DNA of 64,000 nt from Rhodothermales bacterium. GTDB taxonomy: Bacteria; Bacteroidota; Rhodothermia; Rhodothermales; Bin80. This document shows, in pieces, positions 43,555 through 57,194 of this stretch (positions within the stretch are counted from its first letter, which is position 1; every line of letters begins with the position of its first letter). Location: contig OX638318.1 of the NCBI GenBank assembly GCA_951812585.1, positions 2,540,380-2,604,379 of the forward strand, read 5' to 3'. Made by a program: the position numbers and the translations under genes. Below the pieces are notes generated by a model, which worked only from the letters and a program-made list of their open reading frames with translations, did no database searches and was not told the DNA's origin.

Positions 43555-45816
43555 ATGCGGAAAGCAGTTTACGTACGCCGCGCTGCGCTGGTGCTGCTTT
43601 GTGCGTTCCCGGGTCTGGCCTTTGCCCAGCGGGCCATGGTACGCGGCTTTGTCACCGAAATCGCTACCGGCGAATACCTGTACGGCGTTAATGTCGCCAT
43701 CATAGATGCGGATGGCAGCGTCTATGGCGGTGCGACCAACAGTGACGGATTCTATGTCATCAGCGGCCTTCGGCCAGGTCGCTACCGGTTCCAGGTGTCG
43801 TTTGTAGGCTATGCCACCCATTCCGATTCGCTGACCCTCGCTGCAGGCACGATTTATGACGTGGACATCGCGCTTGAAACGGAACTGCATCAGCTTGATG
43901 CCCTGATCGTGGAAGGCGAGGAGGAAGGCAGTGTCGCAGATCTTGTGGCAGGAATGGAGCGGATCGAGCCGGCTGACATGGATCGCATACCTGGCCCCGA
44001 TGTGTCGGGGGATCTGGCGGCCTACCTGTCAGTGATGCCTGGCGTGGTGGTCATCGGGGACCAGGGTGGACAGTTCTATGTGCGGGGCGGTGAACCCACC
44101 CAGAACCTGGCGCTTTTGGACGGCATGGTCGTGTACCAGCCGTTTCACATTCTGAGCTATTACTCTTCCTTTGCGCCCGACATGCTGCGCAGCGTGGATC
44201 TTCACGCGGGCGGCTTTGATGCGCGCTTCGGCGGGCGCATCTCCTCGGTTATCGACGCTTGGAGCCGCAATGGCAACAACCGGCGCTATGCGGCCTCCAC
44301 GCAAGGGTCTCCCTTTGTGGTGGGAGCCCACATGGAAGGACCGGTTGGAACGGGCCAGAACTTTTCCTTTTTGGCGTCGGTGCGCCAGTCCGTGCTGGAG
44401 CAAGGCGCTTCGCAGTTCATTGCGCACGACATCCCGCTGGCATTCAATGACATCTTTGCGAAGGTGCAAGGGAAGACGCATCGGCATGGTCGAATCTCTT
44501 TCTCGGCACTTACCACATCGGATCGCGGACGCATCGGGGAGGACACCGGCCGGGGGCGTCCCGACCAGATTCGCTGGACCAATGACGCAGTGGGGGCGCG
44601 CTATCTCTTTCTGCCGGGCTACTTGCCGATCCTTGCCGAATTCATGGTTTCCGTATCCCGCCATACGAACGAGCTCCAGGATCAGGACGAATCGGTACGC
44701 AAGTCTAGGACCGGACGCTTGAACCTCGAAGCCAACATCACGCATTACACGCCATTCACCAACATACGCTGGGGCCTTTTTGCGCGCTCTTTGGCGTTTA
44801 CAAGCGACCTGGGAGGGCTTTTTCAGCGCTTTGAGTCCACAAAAGAATACGTCACTGAGGCTGGCTTTTACCTGGCCCCGCATTTTCAGCGCAACGAGCG
44901 AACATTCCTGGCTCCGAGCCTTCGGGTCCACAATTTTCCCAGCAAGGGGGCTGCCTACCTGGAGCCCAGGCTGCGCGGTCAGTTGGGGTTGGGTCCACAC
45001 ACATTTACGGGTGCCGCGGGACTGTTCCATCAGGAGATCGTGGGCATCAATGATCGGCGTGATGCAGCGAGCGTCTTTACCGCCTGGGCTGCGACGCCAA
45101 CCGGGCAGGGGGTGCCCCAGGCCCTGCATCTGATTGCAGGGTACCAGCGCGCACTGCCGTGGGGCGTTGAGATGGTTGCGGAAGCCTATTACAAAGGCAT
45201 CAAGAATCTCTATCTGGCAGAGTGGACGCCGCGGCCGAGACTGTCGACCACGCTGCAGCAGGGCCGCGGCCGCGTGTATGGACTGGATCTGCGGCTGGAT
45301 CTGCGCACGCCGCGTCTGTATGGCTACATCAATTATGGGCTGTCCACTGTCCGCTACACGGCAACCCAGCCTGAACTTGCGACATGGTTCGGAAGCGCCA
45401 CCTACTCATTCAGGCCGGCGCACGATCGCCGTCATCAGGTCAGCACCCTGATTACGGCGGATGTAGCTGGGATGACCGCCAGCGTGCTCTGGCAGTTCGG
45501 GTCCGGCAGGCCCTTCAGCCGTGCGCTGGGCTACGACGGGTTTCTCCTGATGGACGGGCGCGTCAACGTTTTCGAGGAGCCGGGCGAACGACGCGTGATC
45601 TATGAGCGCCCCTTCAACGGTGTGCTGCCCCCGTACCACCGCCTGGATATGTCCCTGGAACGAAGCTTCAGCATGGAATTTGCCGAGGTTGTGGTGCAGC
45701 TTAGCGTAATCAACGCGTACAACAGGGCAAACATCTTTTATCTGGATATTTTCACGCTGCAGCGAGCGGACCAGCTGCCGCTTATCCCCTCCCTGGGCTT
45801 GAAAGCGTCGATGTGA
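43555..45816 (+). CDS. TonB-dependent outer-membrane receptor
   Basis: 753 residues from ATG 43555. Signal peptide ending AFPGLAFAQ; carboxypeptidase-regulatory-like domain at 25-115 (MVRGFVTEIATGEYLYGVNV, GLRPGRYRFQVSFVGY); plug domain at about 135-240 (DLAAYLSVMPGVVVIGDQGG, FYVRGGEPTQNLALLDGMVV, FGGRISSVIDAW); and a shorter than usual beta-barrel to residue 753. It takes up a ligand using TonB energy. Only one lipoprotein gene follows and there is no SusD. This two-gene layout is typical of the branch without a SusCD partner. The ligand is unknown. Confidence 0.9.
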   Translation: MRKAVYVRRAALVLLCAFPGLAFAQRAMVRGFVTEIATGEYLYGVNVAIIDADGSVYGGATNSDGFYVISGLRPGRYRFQVSFVGYATHSDSLTLAAGTIYDVDIALETELHQLDALIVEGEEEGSVADLVAGMERIEPADMDRIPGPDVSGDLAAYLSVMPGVVVIGDQGGQFYVRGGEPTQNLALLDGMVVYQPFHILSYYSSFAPDMLRSVDLHAGGFDARFGGRISSVIDAWSRNGNNRRYAASTQGSPFVVGAHMEGPVGTGQNFSFLASVRQSVLEQGASQFIAHDIPLAFNDIFAKVQGKTHRHGRISFSALTTSDRGRIGEDTGRGRPDQIRWTNDAVGARYLFLPGYLPILAEFMVSVSRHTNELQDQDESVRKSRTGRLNLEANITHYTPFTNIRWGLFARSLAFTSDLGGLFQRFESTKEYVTEAGFYLAPHFQRNERTFLAPSLRVHNFPSKGAAYLEPRLRGQLGLGPHTFTGAAGLFHQEIVGINDRRDAASVFTAWAATPTGQGVPQALHLIAGYQRALPWGVEMVAEAYYKGIKNLYLAEWTPRPRLSTTLQQGRGRVYGLDLRLDLRTPRLYGYINYGLSTVRYTATQPELATWFGSATYSFRPAHDRRHQVSTLITADVAGMTASVLWQFGSGRPFSRALGYDGFLLMDGRVNVFEEPGERRVIYERPFNGVLPPYHRLDMSLERSFSMEFAEVVVQLSVINAYNRANIFYLDIFTLQRADQLPLIPSLGLKASM

Positions 45817-46667
45817 TGGTGCGTCTGGGAATGGCCATAATTCTTTCTGGAGTGCTGTTGGGCTGCACCGATTCCGTTGATCCCGTAATCGACTCCGGGC
45901 GCGCGTATACCCTCTACGGCTTCCTGGATGCGCACGCAGATACGCAGGCGGTGCGTGTGTTTGCCATAGAAGGGACGTTGGACCTCATCCGCCCCGCGCC
46001 GCTGGGAGCCGAAGCCATCTCCACAGAACTGGAAAGCGGCACGCAGCACCAGTGGCAGGAAACGATCGTTGAGTTTACGAACGGGCGCTTCGGACATGTC
46101 TACTGGGCGACATTCCGAAGCGCGTACGGCAAAACGTATCGCCTTGAAATGACACGGTCGGATGATGTACAGTCCTCGGTGGAGGTAACGGTGCCGCCCG
46201 TGGTTGATCCCATCCTTTTGGACCCCTCGCTTGGCATTGGTTACGCCATCATTCCTGTGCTTTGGCAGCATGCCCCGCGCGTCCATGACATCCGGGTAAG
46301 CTACGAGACGAACATGGGCACCTATGACTTCGAATACCCCTTGGATCAAGAGGTGCGGTCCGACGGTGTAGTGGTGGTGATACGGTTCAGTCGAGATGCG
46401 CGGGAGATTTTCAGAGATTTGCACCGGGCACGCCGACCCGTGGCCGACCTTCGCTTGCACGAAGTCAGGCTCACCGTGCTGATCTCCAGCAGCGCATGGG
46501 TGCCCCCAAACGGAATCTACGACCCTGATCTCCTGATTGAACCCGGCGTATTCTCTAACGTGGTGAACGGCTTCGGCTTTGTCGGTGCGGGGTATGACAC
46601 GCTCATGGCGTTTGACCCGGCCGACAGCGTCAAGATCGCCGCAGGCATTCCGGTGGGCGACAACTAG
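45816..46667 (+). CDS. Lipoprotein partner of the TonB receptor (DUF4249-like)
   Basis: 283 residues from ATG 45816, whose A is the last base of the receptor stop. A lipobox is clear: LSGVLLGCTDS. The body is beta-rich (YTLYGFLDAHADTQAVRVFA, TYRLEMTRSDDVQSSVEVTV PP region, VHDIRVSYETNMGTYDFEYP). Length, position and opening resemble the DUF4249-type lipoproteins next to TonB receptors in Bacteroidota, but I see no diagnostic motif. Probably outer-membrane, working with the receptor. Confidence 0.65.
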   Translation: MVRLGMAIILSGVLLGCTDSVDPVIDSGRAYTLYGFLDAHADTQAVRVFAIEGTLDLIRPAPLGAEAISTELESGTQHQWQETIVEFTNGRFGHVYWATFRSAYGKTYRLEMTRSDDVQSSVEVTVPPVVDPILLDPSLGIGYAIIPVLWQHAPRVHDIRVSYETNMGTYDFEYPLDQEVRSDGVVVVIRFSRDAREIFRDLHRARRPVADLRLHEVRLTVLISSSAWVPPNGIYDPDLLIEPGVFSNVVNGFGFVGAGYDTLMAFDPADSVKIAAGIPVGDN

Positions 46668-46673
46668 GCTTTC

Positions 46674-47684
46674 CTAGTCTTCCCTCCGTTTGAGCACCAT
46701 CAGGGTTGCATCGTCCTGCAACGCCTGTTCTGCGCGCCATGCGCGTCCGGCCCGACGGATCGTTTCGGCAATGCCTTGCGCCGGCAGGTGGCCGCATTCG
46801 GCAAAAAGGGTCTGCACCCGATTGGCCGTCAGCATCTGACCCGCAGGGTTGACGAGTTCGGTTACGCCATCGGTTACCAGCAGCACGGCATCACCAGGTT
46901 CCAGTCCAATAGAACATCGCTCGTATGGGAACTCCGTAAAGGCCCCCAGGGGCATGCCTTTGAGCACCACCTGACGCACAGTGCCCGTATCCTTGCGATA
47001 GACGAAGGCTGGGGGCATGCCGGCAACCACAAGATCCAGCACCCCGCTGTCGTACCGGCCTACGGTCAGGCTCATGTACAGGCCCCGCAGATTCAATCTT
47101 TTGAGTGTGGTGGTAAGCTGGCGCACAAGGCCCAAGAGGTCCGGCACGTTTCCTAGCGCCTGGAAAAGCGACTTGGTAGCGGTTACCATCATGCCCGCTT
47201 TGGTGTCGTGACCCGTAGCATCTCCGATCGCGATGGTAAGCACGCCGTCGCCGCAAATATTGAAGTCGTAGTAGTCACCGCCGACTTCCGTGGCGGTCCG
47301 CATGAACGTTGCAATATCCAGTTCGGCGTGGTCCGGAATGGGGGATGCCAAGAGCGACTGCTGCGCAGCCCGGGCGGTGTCAAGCTCCCGGGTCTTGCGT
47401 GCGTAGTCCGCCTGCAGCGCGGGTGTCGCCAGGGTAGGCGGCAAGTCGTTAACAAACTGGTCGGGCCCGACCGCATTGTAGCGCACAATCAATTGCCGTA
47501 CCCAGCTGCGCTTGTGGCCTGTGACCTGTGCGATTTCGGCGATGACCTTGCCCAGGCTCTTGAGATAGATGATCTGCCAGTAGGTGCGTTCTTCTGCACC
47601 CAGGCTGCGCCGGTAGCGGTCGAAGATCTCGCTGCGCGCGAGATGGCTTGCAAGTGGGACGAATTGCGGATCGTTTTCTGCCAT
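46674..47684 (-). CDS. PP2C/SpoIIE-type serine phosphatase with transposase-like HTH
   Basis: 336 residues. Residues 25-75 (RSLGAEERTYWQIIYLKSLG, KVIAEIAQVTGHKRSWVRQL, IVRYNAVGPD) read as the helix-turn-helix found at the start of IS630-type transposases, including the typical RWxxxGxxG-like turn region in altered form. Residues 110-330 are a SpoIIE/RsbU phosphatase with VGGDYYDF, IGDATGHDTKAGMM, GRYDSGVLDLVVAGMPPAFV and LLVTDGVTE plus DDATLMVL as metal sites. RsbU-type phosphatases act on anti-sigma-antagonists or similar proteins. The sensor part is usually PAS, GAF or HAMP, so an HTH front is unusual. Convergent with the lipoprotein gene, 6 bp apart. Confidence 0.85.
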   Translation of the reverse strand: MAENDPQFVPLASHLARSEIFDRYRRSLGAEERTYWQIIYLKSLGKVIAEIAQVTGHKRSWVRQLIVRYNAVGPDQFVNDLPPTLATPALQADYARKTRELDTARAAQQSLLASPIPDHAELDIATFMRTATEVGGDYYDFNICGDGVLTIAIGDATGHDTKAGMMVTATKSLFQALGNVPDLLGLVRQLTTTLKRLNLRGLYMSLTVGRYDSGVLDLVVAGMPPAFVYRKDTGTVRQVVLKGMPLGAFTEFPYERCSIGLEPGDAVLLVTDGVTELVNPAGQMLTANRVQTLFAECGHLPAQGIAETIRRAGRAWRAEQALQDDATLMVLKRRED

Positions 47685-48062
47685 GATAAGGCTATGGGCG
47701 GTGCAGCACGCTGTTTTCCCGCGCGTCCACTACACTCTTGAGTAGCAGGTTGATGTAATTCTTTGGCCGATACGCGGATGTACGGTGCTTTTTCGTTTAC
47801 GCGCACGGGCAGCGCTATGCCAAAGAGTCGGCTGCAGTTTCCGTGCCGCTTATTTCCAGCCGCTCCAGACGATGGGCAAAAGATACGGCATCGTTGGGCC
47901 GGGTTTCACCGCGCCTACGCAGGCATCGCCCACGAAGGGTCCCCGAATCGTTTTGCGCTGCCGAGGGCATTGTGCGCCTGTTGGACGGGGTTCCCGCTGC
48001 ATACGCAAGCCAGTGCGGGCGGGTAGAGCGAGGGCGGGCAGTTGCCGTCGCGCAGCGGCTCG
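47685..48062. other. Gene-free stretch between phosphatase and nrfA remnant
   Basis: About 380 bp. No supported gene or RNA. It probably includes the phosphatase promoter and DNA decayed along with the nrfA remnant. Confidence 0.45.
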
Positions 48063-48627
48063 CTAACGCATGGCGGTCTTGCGGGTGGCCAGCAGCTCCA
48101 GGGCCAGCACCTGTCCCTGGCGGGCATAGTCGGCGGCTTCGCCCAGGATGCGGGCAGCTTCCTGCGGGGCATGGAAGCCTATCGAATTTTCAGCCGCGAT
48201 AAAGTCCAGACGCCACTGAGCGCGCGCTGCAGCGCAAGCGATTCCGCCAGGTCCTCGTGCAATACTCCGGCGGCTTGCATGGCGATGATCGCATCCATCT
48301 GGTCCATGAGCGCCTTTGCGGCGCGCTGGAGCAAGTCGAAGTTGCGCTGCTGGATGCGGTCGACGCGCGCAGCCATCTCTTCTTTGGGGAAAAGATGGCA
48401 TACCTGGCACGCACGATTGATGTTGAGCAAAGGGCTGCGCACCCAGTGGTCGGACACCTTACTTGCACCGTCGCGCATGTACGGCATGTGGCAGTCGGCG
48501 CAGGCGACGCCGCTACGCGCGTGGAGCCCTGGCTCCATAGCTCAAACTCGGGGTGCTGCGCTTTCAGAAGCGGCGAACCAGTTTCGGCATGCCGATAGTC
48601 ACGGAACGGCTCCTGGCCGACTCTCAT
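48063..48627 (-). pseudogene. nrfA: Ammonia-forming nitrite reductase (cytochrome c552), C-terminal remnant
   Basis: Three frames must be joined. First [20 protein letters not shown], then after a shift near 48535 [20 protein letters not shown] (haem motif CADCH), [21 protein letters not shown] (haem CQVCH). After a second shift near 48225 comes [20 protein letters not shown] and [14 protein letters not shown] to the stop. This is the end of NrfA, the pentahaem periplasmic enzyme reducing nitrite to ammonium. The N-terminal half with the catalytic lysine-ligated haem (CXXCK) is gone and nrfH is not seen. Confidence 0.85.
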
Positions 48628-49606
48628 GAATCCTATCCTCGGTATCCGAACTATTGACGCGGCCCGCGCGCTAATGCCGGCCTTGCCCGGCCCACGCGCG
48701 GCACCTAATCCTGAGTAGCTGCAAGGCTGCTGATCTCTTTACAGGATCGCGGCCCACGATGTTCGCATCTGCGCTTTCGCAAGAGTCCCGGGCATCTGGA
48801 GGTAGGGAAACGTGCTTGAACCCAAGCACCGGCATCGTGTCCGTTCCCTCGCACGCCCAGGGATTCGAGGTCCTTGCGAACGTCTCCCGGCCGATGTTGC
48901 GAGGCCGGGAATCTGACTTCGTCTTGACCAGTCTGGTCCGGCAGGTGCGCGAGTATGTTTTCAGTACCCCAGATCTTCCCGATCGCTTAGAACCTGTATT
49001 AAACCGCGAACCCCGAGAGCGGGTTCGGAAGGGATTCATCTAAGGATAGTCCTCACGGAGTTTCCAGACGCGGATCTACGAGGCCTCCAGATTCCACGTT
49101 TCATACTGTCGTAGTGAGTACATGGTCGGAGTAACGGTTCGATGTGTCGATCGCCGCATCTCTCTGTGCTGCGATGAATGACCGTGGGCTCACCAGGCCG
49201 TCGGCGGTTCTGATGTGATTCTCGACTTTCGCACCTTTGCTTCGGATTGTCGGCCAGGCCGCCGCAACAGGCGAGTCCAGTCTGGCTGGCTATGACCGGT
49301 GGTGGCGACCTTGCAGCTCTGATGCAGGTTGCGATTTATCAGTGGTGACAGGGCACTCCGGGCTTTTCGTGCGGACTTGGCCCAGAGTCAATCCCCAAGA
49401 ATGCCCTTATGTTACGGGGTTGTCCGAGCCAAAACCGCCGAAGTCGAGTAAGGATGCCGCTTGTCCGTATGCCCGGCGCGTTGCAAGGCCAGCATACGGA
49501 CCCGGAAAAGGAAGCAGTCTGTGGCCCACACCAAAATCGATACCTCCCGAATGCGTAGCGCAGCGCGTAGCGTATCCGAACCGGCCCGACCGGGGCAGTC
49601 ACGCCC
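48628..49606. other. Long gene-free stretch
   Basis: Almost 1 kb with no frame that looks like protein on either strand. A six-pair hairpin GAACCC/GGGTTC occurs around 49009-49027. With the nrfA remnant next to it, this looks like a zone of gene decay; anything earlier that it coded is no longer readable to me. Confidence 0.5.
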
Positions 49607-50911
49607 TTAACGGGCACCCAAGCAATAGATCGTATACGTCCCCACATTCACCATGTAGCCATCCTTCGCAGCTACTGGTGAAAGGAACCCCGCAATAATA
49701 TCCCTGCCCGAGCTCCTGCTCGATGCATAGTCCGGGGGAAGCCCCTGCCACAGCAACTCACCCGTGCTTGCATCAAGAATGGCGATCCTTCCTGTTGTCG
49801 TATCAATGTAAATCCGCCCATCCTCCACCTCAAGCAGGGTAGTGACACTGCCGTTAAGGGGCGGGCTCGTCCACAGGATCTCGCCGGTCTCCGGATCCAG
49901 CGCATAGACGGTTCCGACAGCCACCGTAGCCACGTAGACGCGACCGTATTCCAGCGCCATGCCCAGCCAAAATCCAGCCTTCTCCTCAAATAGTTGCTGC
50001 CACCGAAGCGCGCCACTGAACCGGTCCAAGGCAACGACCGATGCCGTCGCTTGAATGATGACCAAGGACCCCCACACCACGCCTTCTTCTGCTCCCGCAT
50101 CCATGGTCCAGTACGATCCGGGGTAGCCCGGCACAGGTACCTGGCGCGTTGGCACCTCGTAGCCCCATCGATAGTCCCCCGTAGCCGCGTCATAGGCAAG
50201 CACGTTGCCCCCAATGGCGGGGGCACCAGGCACATAATAGCGCGTGGGTACATAGAGATAGCCGTCGTCCGAAGGGATGAGGGTGCCGGGGCTCTGCGCA
50301 TCGTCATCATCCTCCGGCTGGAGTTGCGTCAGATAGATCTCCTGATCTGTCTGACCATCCTGCTTCCGGATGCGCCCCACTACACCCTCCGTGGTGCTAG
50401 GGTAAATGTGGGTCTCGGTCTGAGTCAACACACTGCGGTCTGGGATGGAAGGGCCCGATGACATGCGCCATCGGAGCGTGCCATCGTTCTTGTTGTATGC
50501 ACTAATAATTCCTTCTTCAACAAGGTAAAGCGCCCACGCATCGTGCACCATATTGCGAGAAAAGGAAAAGCTAGCTCTCGAGAGCGGTCTTTTCCATTGC
50601 AGCGCACCATCCGCAAGCGCCAGGGAGAGCAGCTCCCCGCCAGCGACCACATAAACCACATCCCCATCAATCACCGGCTTTGTACCATCGATGATGGAAG
50701 GATCCGCCAGATCTCGGGACCAGATCAACTGGCCCATCTGGTACTGATCACCATCACCCTCACCATCGCCCCCGAACAGATCGCAGCCGGGGATGAGAAG
50801 GAAGGCGAACAAAAGGAAAAGACAGGACACACCGGTCCTGTCCAGCGCGCGTCTCCCGACTCTGCGGCTTGCGTGGCCCGTGACGCAGTGAACCTGCAAG
50901 GATGCCAGCAT
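49607..50911 (-). CDS. PQQ-type beta-propeller lipoprotein (BamB-like fold)
   Basis: 434 residues from ATG 50911. The lipobox is FLLIPGC after a hydrophobic core, followed by an acidic linker. Repeats of about 40 residues end in W/G pairs typical of PQQ-like quinoprotein blades: GELLSLALADGALQWKRPLS, GIISAYNKNDGTLRWRMSSG, NVLAYDAATGDYRWGYEVPT, SVVALDRFSGALRWQQLFEE, TVYALDPETGEILWTSPPLN, RIAILDASTGELLWQGLPPD. The fold is that of BamB and quinoprotein dehydrogenases, but no PQQ-binding residues or BamA-related neighbours are visible. Probably periplasmic-facing and structural. An upstream ATG at 50968 adds 19 residues with no clear purpose. Confidence 0.85.
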   Translation of the reverse strand: MLASLQVHCVTGHASRRVGRRALDRTGVSCLFLLFAFLLIPGCDLFGGDGEGDGDQYQMGQLIWSRDLADPSIIDGTKPVIDGDVVYVVAGGELLSLALADGALQWKRPLSRASFSFSRNMVHDAWALYLVEEGIISAYNKNDGTLRWRMSSGPSIPDRSVLTQTETHIYPSTTEGVVGRIRKQDGQTDQEIYLTQLQPEDDDDAQSPGTLIPSDDGYLYVPTRYYVPGAPAIGGNVLAYDAATGDYRWGYEVPTRQVPVPGYPGSYWTMDAGAEEGVVWGSLVIIQATASVVALDRFSGALRWQQLFEEKAGFWLGMALEYGRVYVATVAVGTVYALDPETGEILWTSPPLNGSVTTLLEVEDGRIYIDTTTGRIAILDASTGELLWQGLPPDYASSRSSGRDIIAGFLSPVAAKDGYMVNVGTYTIYCLGAR

Positions 50912-50996
50912 CGGCTTTCCTAGTTGATGTATACCGTCTTTTGCGCCGTCTTCGTAAGGCGCGACCATCGCACTGCCCGCCGGCCAATGGGACGCG

Positions 50997-51704
50997 TTAA
51001 GGACTGATGCTGAAGCCGAACACCAGGTATGACACCTCGTGCGTGGGGTTCAAGATGTATGCCACGGATAGCGGAAGGCTGAACTGGTCGGTGATCTTGA
51101 GCTCTGTTTCTGCAGAAACCCCCATGTTGATGACGGAAGCACTTGCAACCGCATAGAATGCACTCTCGCCCGGTACCATGCCGATGGTCAATCCCATGGC
51201 CGTGCCGCCGATCTCAAACGGCAGGCTGCCTTCCAGGTAGATCGAACGATCGGGGTCGTTATGCGCCATGAACGCCGCATAGAGGGTGATCGGAAACGAT
51301 TCAGGGGCCGAATAGCTTACGTATGGCTCAATCCAGTGTGAGCCAGCGCCATCCCCCTCAAAGTTGAAGAAATCAATTTCTCCAAGTCCAGGGAAATAGT
51401 AGTCCGTGATACCAAACCCGAAAGAACCCGCACTTTCCGTCTCCAAGCTGTAGCCCACCCAGAGATCGTGCTCGTTGGCCTCCGCTCCGTCCGCAGCGAT
51501 GGAATAGGATGCCCAAGAGCCAATTTCAATATTGCCCCCGCTGACTGAAAACGAAGGCTGCACGCTGAAGGACTGACCGAAGTCGAAGCCGCGCCACACA
51601 TAGCGACTGACAAAGTCTGCGCCAAGGCTAACAGACTGCGCGCTGGCAATGCCCAAAGGCAAAAGCGACCAAAGTAAAATGCAGTAGTAGTGTCGATTCG
51701 TCAT
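50997..51704 (-). CDS. TorF-like putative outer-membrane porin
   Basis: 235 residues from ATG 51704 with signal peptide LLWSLLPLGIASAQ. The mature start SVSLGADFVSRYVWRGFDFG is the hallmark of the CHP02001/TorF family of small barrels, and the protein alternates beta-strands to a final aromatic strand (VSYLVFGFSISP). Likely an outer-membrane barrel of about 10-12 strands; the substrate is unknown. The open frame upstream to 51977 looks non-coding (mixed composition, no signal), so the internal ATG is chosen. Confidence 0.85.
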   Translation of the reverse strand: MTNRHYYCILLWSLLPLGIASAQSVSLGADFVSRYVWRGFDFGQSFSVQPSFSVSGGNIEIGSWASYSIAADGAEANEHDLWVGYSLETESAGSFGFGITDYYFPGLGEIDFFNFEGDGAGSHWIEPYVSYSAPESFPITLYAAFMAHNDPDRSIYLEGSLPFEIGGTAMGLTIGMVPGESAFYAVASASVINMGVSAETELKITDQFSLPLSVAYILNPTHEVSYLVFGFSISP

Positions 51705-52078
51705 GATTGCAAGCAAGGTCAGTTGAGCGAACCTGCGCGCGAACGGACTGTCCCGGAAAGTACGAAAATCAGTGTTACAGGAATCCAGTGTGTGAAGTAG
51801 AAGCGAAGACCGTGCATATGATGCATTTGCACATTTACGAAAATAAGGTGAATCACGAGCTAAGCCTTTGTAATTACGTATATCAGTATAGATTACTTCT
51901 GAAAAGAAGACGTAACTGCTCCCGACACTTGTGGTGGAAGGCAGAGCCTGTCGCAGGCGGCTTGAACGCGGCATCAATGCCTTCGTAAATAGCTGACGAG
52001 TGGCGCAAGGCGTCGCATTCGGATCGGTGGTCTATGTGCGCCGTGGCCCGTGCCAGGAAGGGCGGATGCTTCCATGCT
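51705..52078. other. Divergent promoter region between porin and gltB
   Basis: About 370 bp; 51780-51920 is clearly AT-richer than the surroundings (for instance TTTGTAATTACGTATATCAG near 51870). This should hold both promoters. I cannot fix the elements. Confidence 0.4.
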
Positions 52079-56551
<4,473 letters not shown>

Positions 56552-56692
56552 ACCTGCCCCATGTCAATCACTTTGAAAAAACGGCATGGTAAACCTGGGT
56601 TAACGGAGCGGTACTGGCCCACGCTTCGGATTCGACACCCATGGCCTGTCACCCGATTTGCCGTTACACACGGGCAGCGCAACCCGAGAGAA

Positions 56693-56757
56693 GAGCCGGA
56701 TGCTTTAACGGCACATCCGGATCTGTCTGGGGGCCCGGGCAACCCGGGTTCTTCCAG
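56693..56757 (+). ncRNA. Group II intron domain V/VI-like RNA structure (3' end remnant)
   Basis: 56693-56723 reads GAGCCGGATGC, a short loop, then GCACATCCGGATC: the AGC triad, the strong stem and the two-base AC bulge are as in group II intron domain V. However, it is 31 nt rather than 34 and its inner stem is short. It is followed at 56727-56757 by a second hairpin (CTGG...CCAG around CCCGGG-CAA-CCCGGG), where domain VI belongs. No intron-encoded reverse transcriptase is in the window. A chance hairpin cannot be excluded by eye. Confidence 0.35.
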
Positions 56758-56790
56758 AATCGTACAACAGGCACGCAGCATAATCATCCC

Positions 56791-56933
56791 ATAATCATTC
56801 GCATATCCGGCAGTGCCCTTCCATCGTGGGAGCAGTTCTTTGGGGTCCACCGCAGTTGACGTGGAGATCGATTCCCTTGCGATGTTGATCCGGTTCTCCT
56901 CCGGTCTGCTGTCCATCGCAGCAGACGAAACAT
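56791..56933 (+). repeat. Dispersed 145-bp repeat, copy B
   Basis: About 92 percent alike by eye to 40029-40173, same orientation. It starts 34 bp after the intron-like hairpin and ends 261 bp before gltD. Differences are mostly single substitutions plus two one-base gaps. Confidence 0.85.
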
Positions 56934-57194
56934 TCGGCAAGTGGTCGCAGCAGGCAAGGTGCAGCTATGTCCATGTGGCACGGATTTCCGCAAAATTCCG
57001 GCCCTATCACTGTTTTCGAGTACCGATTAGGGCCTTAAATCAGGGGTTCCAGAGCACCACTGCGCCACAACTCTGCCGGAACCAAGCCCAATCCAACCCG
57101 CATGCACCGAAAAACCACCCATCACACCCAAATCGGAGTCGTTATGAATAAGGTGGCAGTATAAGGGCTACGGTATCTGCAGTGTACGACTGTT

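Larger units (their letters stand above)
56552..57194. other. Intergenic gap splitting gltB from gltD
   Basis: 640 bp without a gene. It contains the intron-like structure and repeat copy B; the rest up to the gltD start shows nothing else recognised. The gap lies between two genes that are normally adjacent, which suggests inserted DNA. Confidence 0.6.

Noticed and set aside
48671-49039. Open frames on both strands at 48671-49043
   Set aside because: Neither has a protein-like pattern or a signal, and they lie in a zone of decay beside the nrfA remnant.
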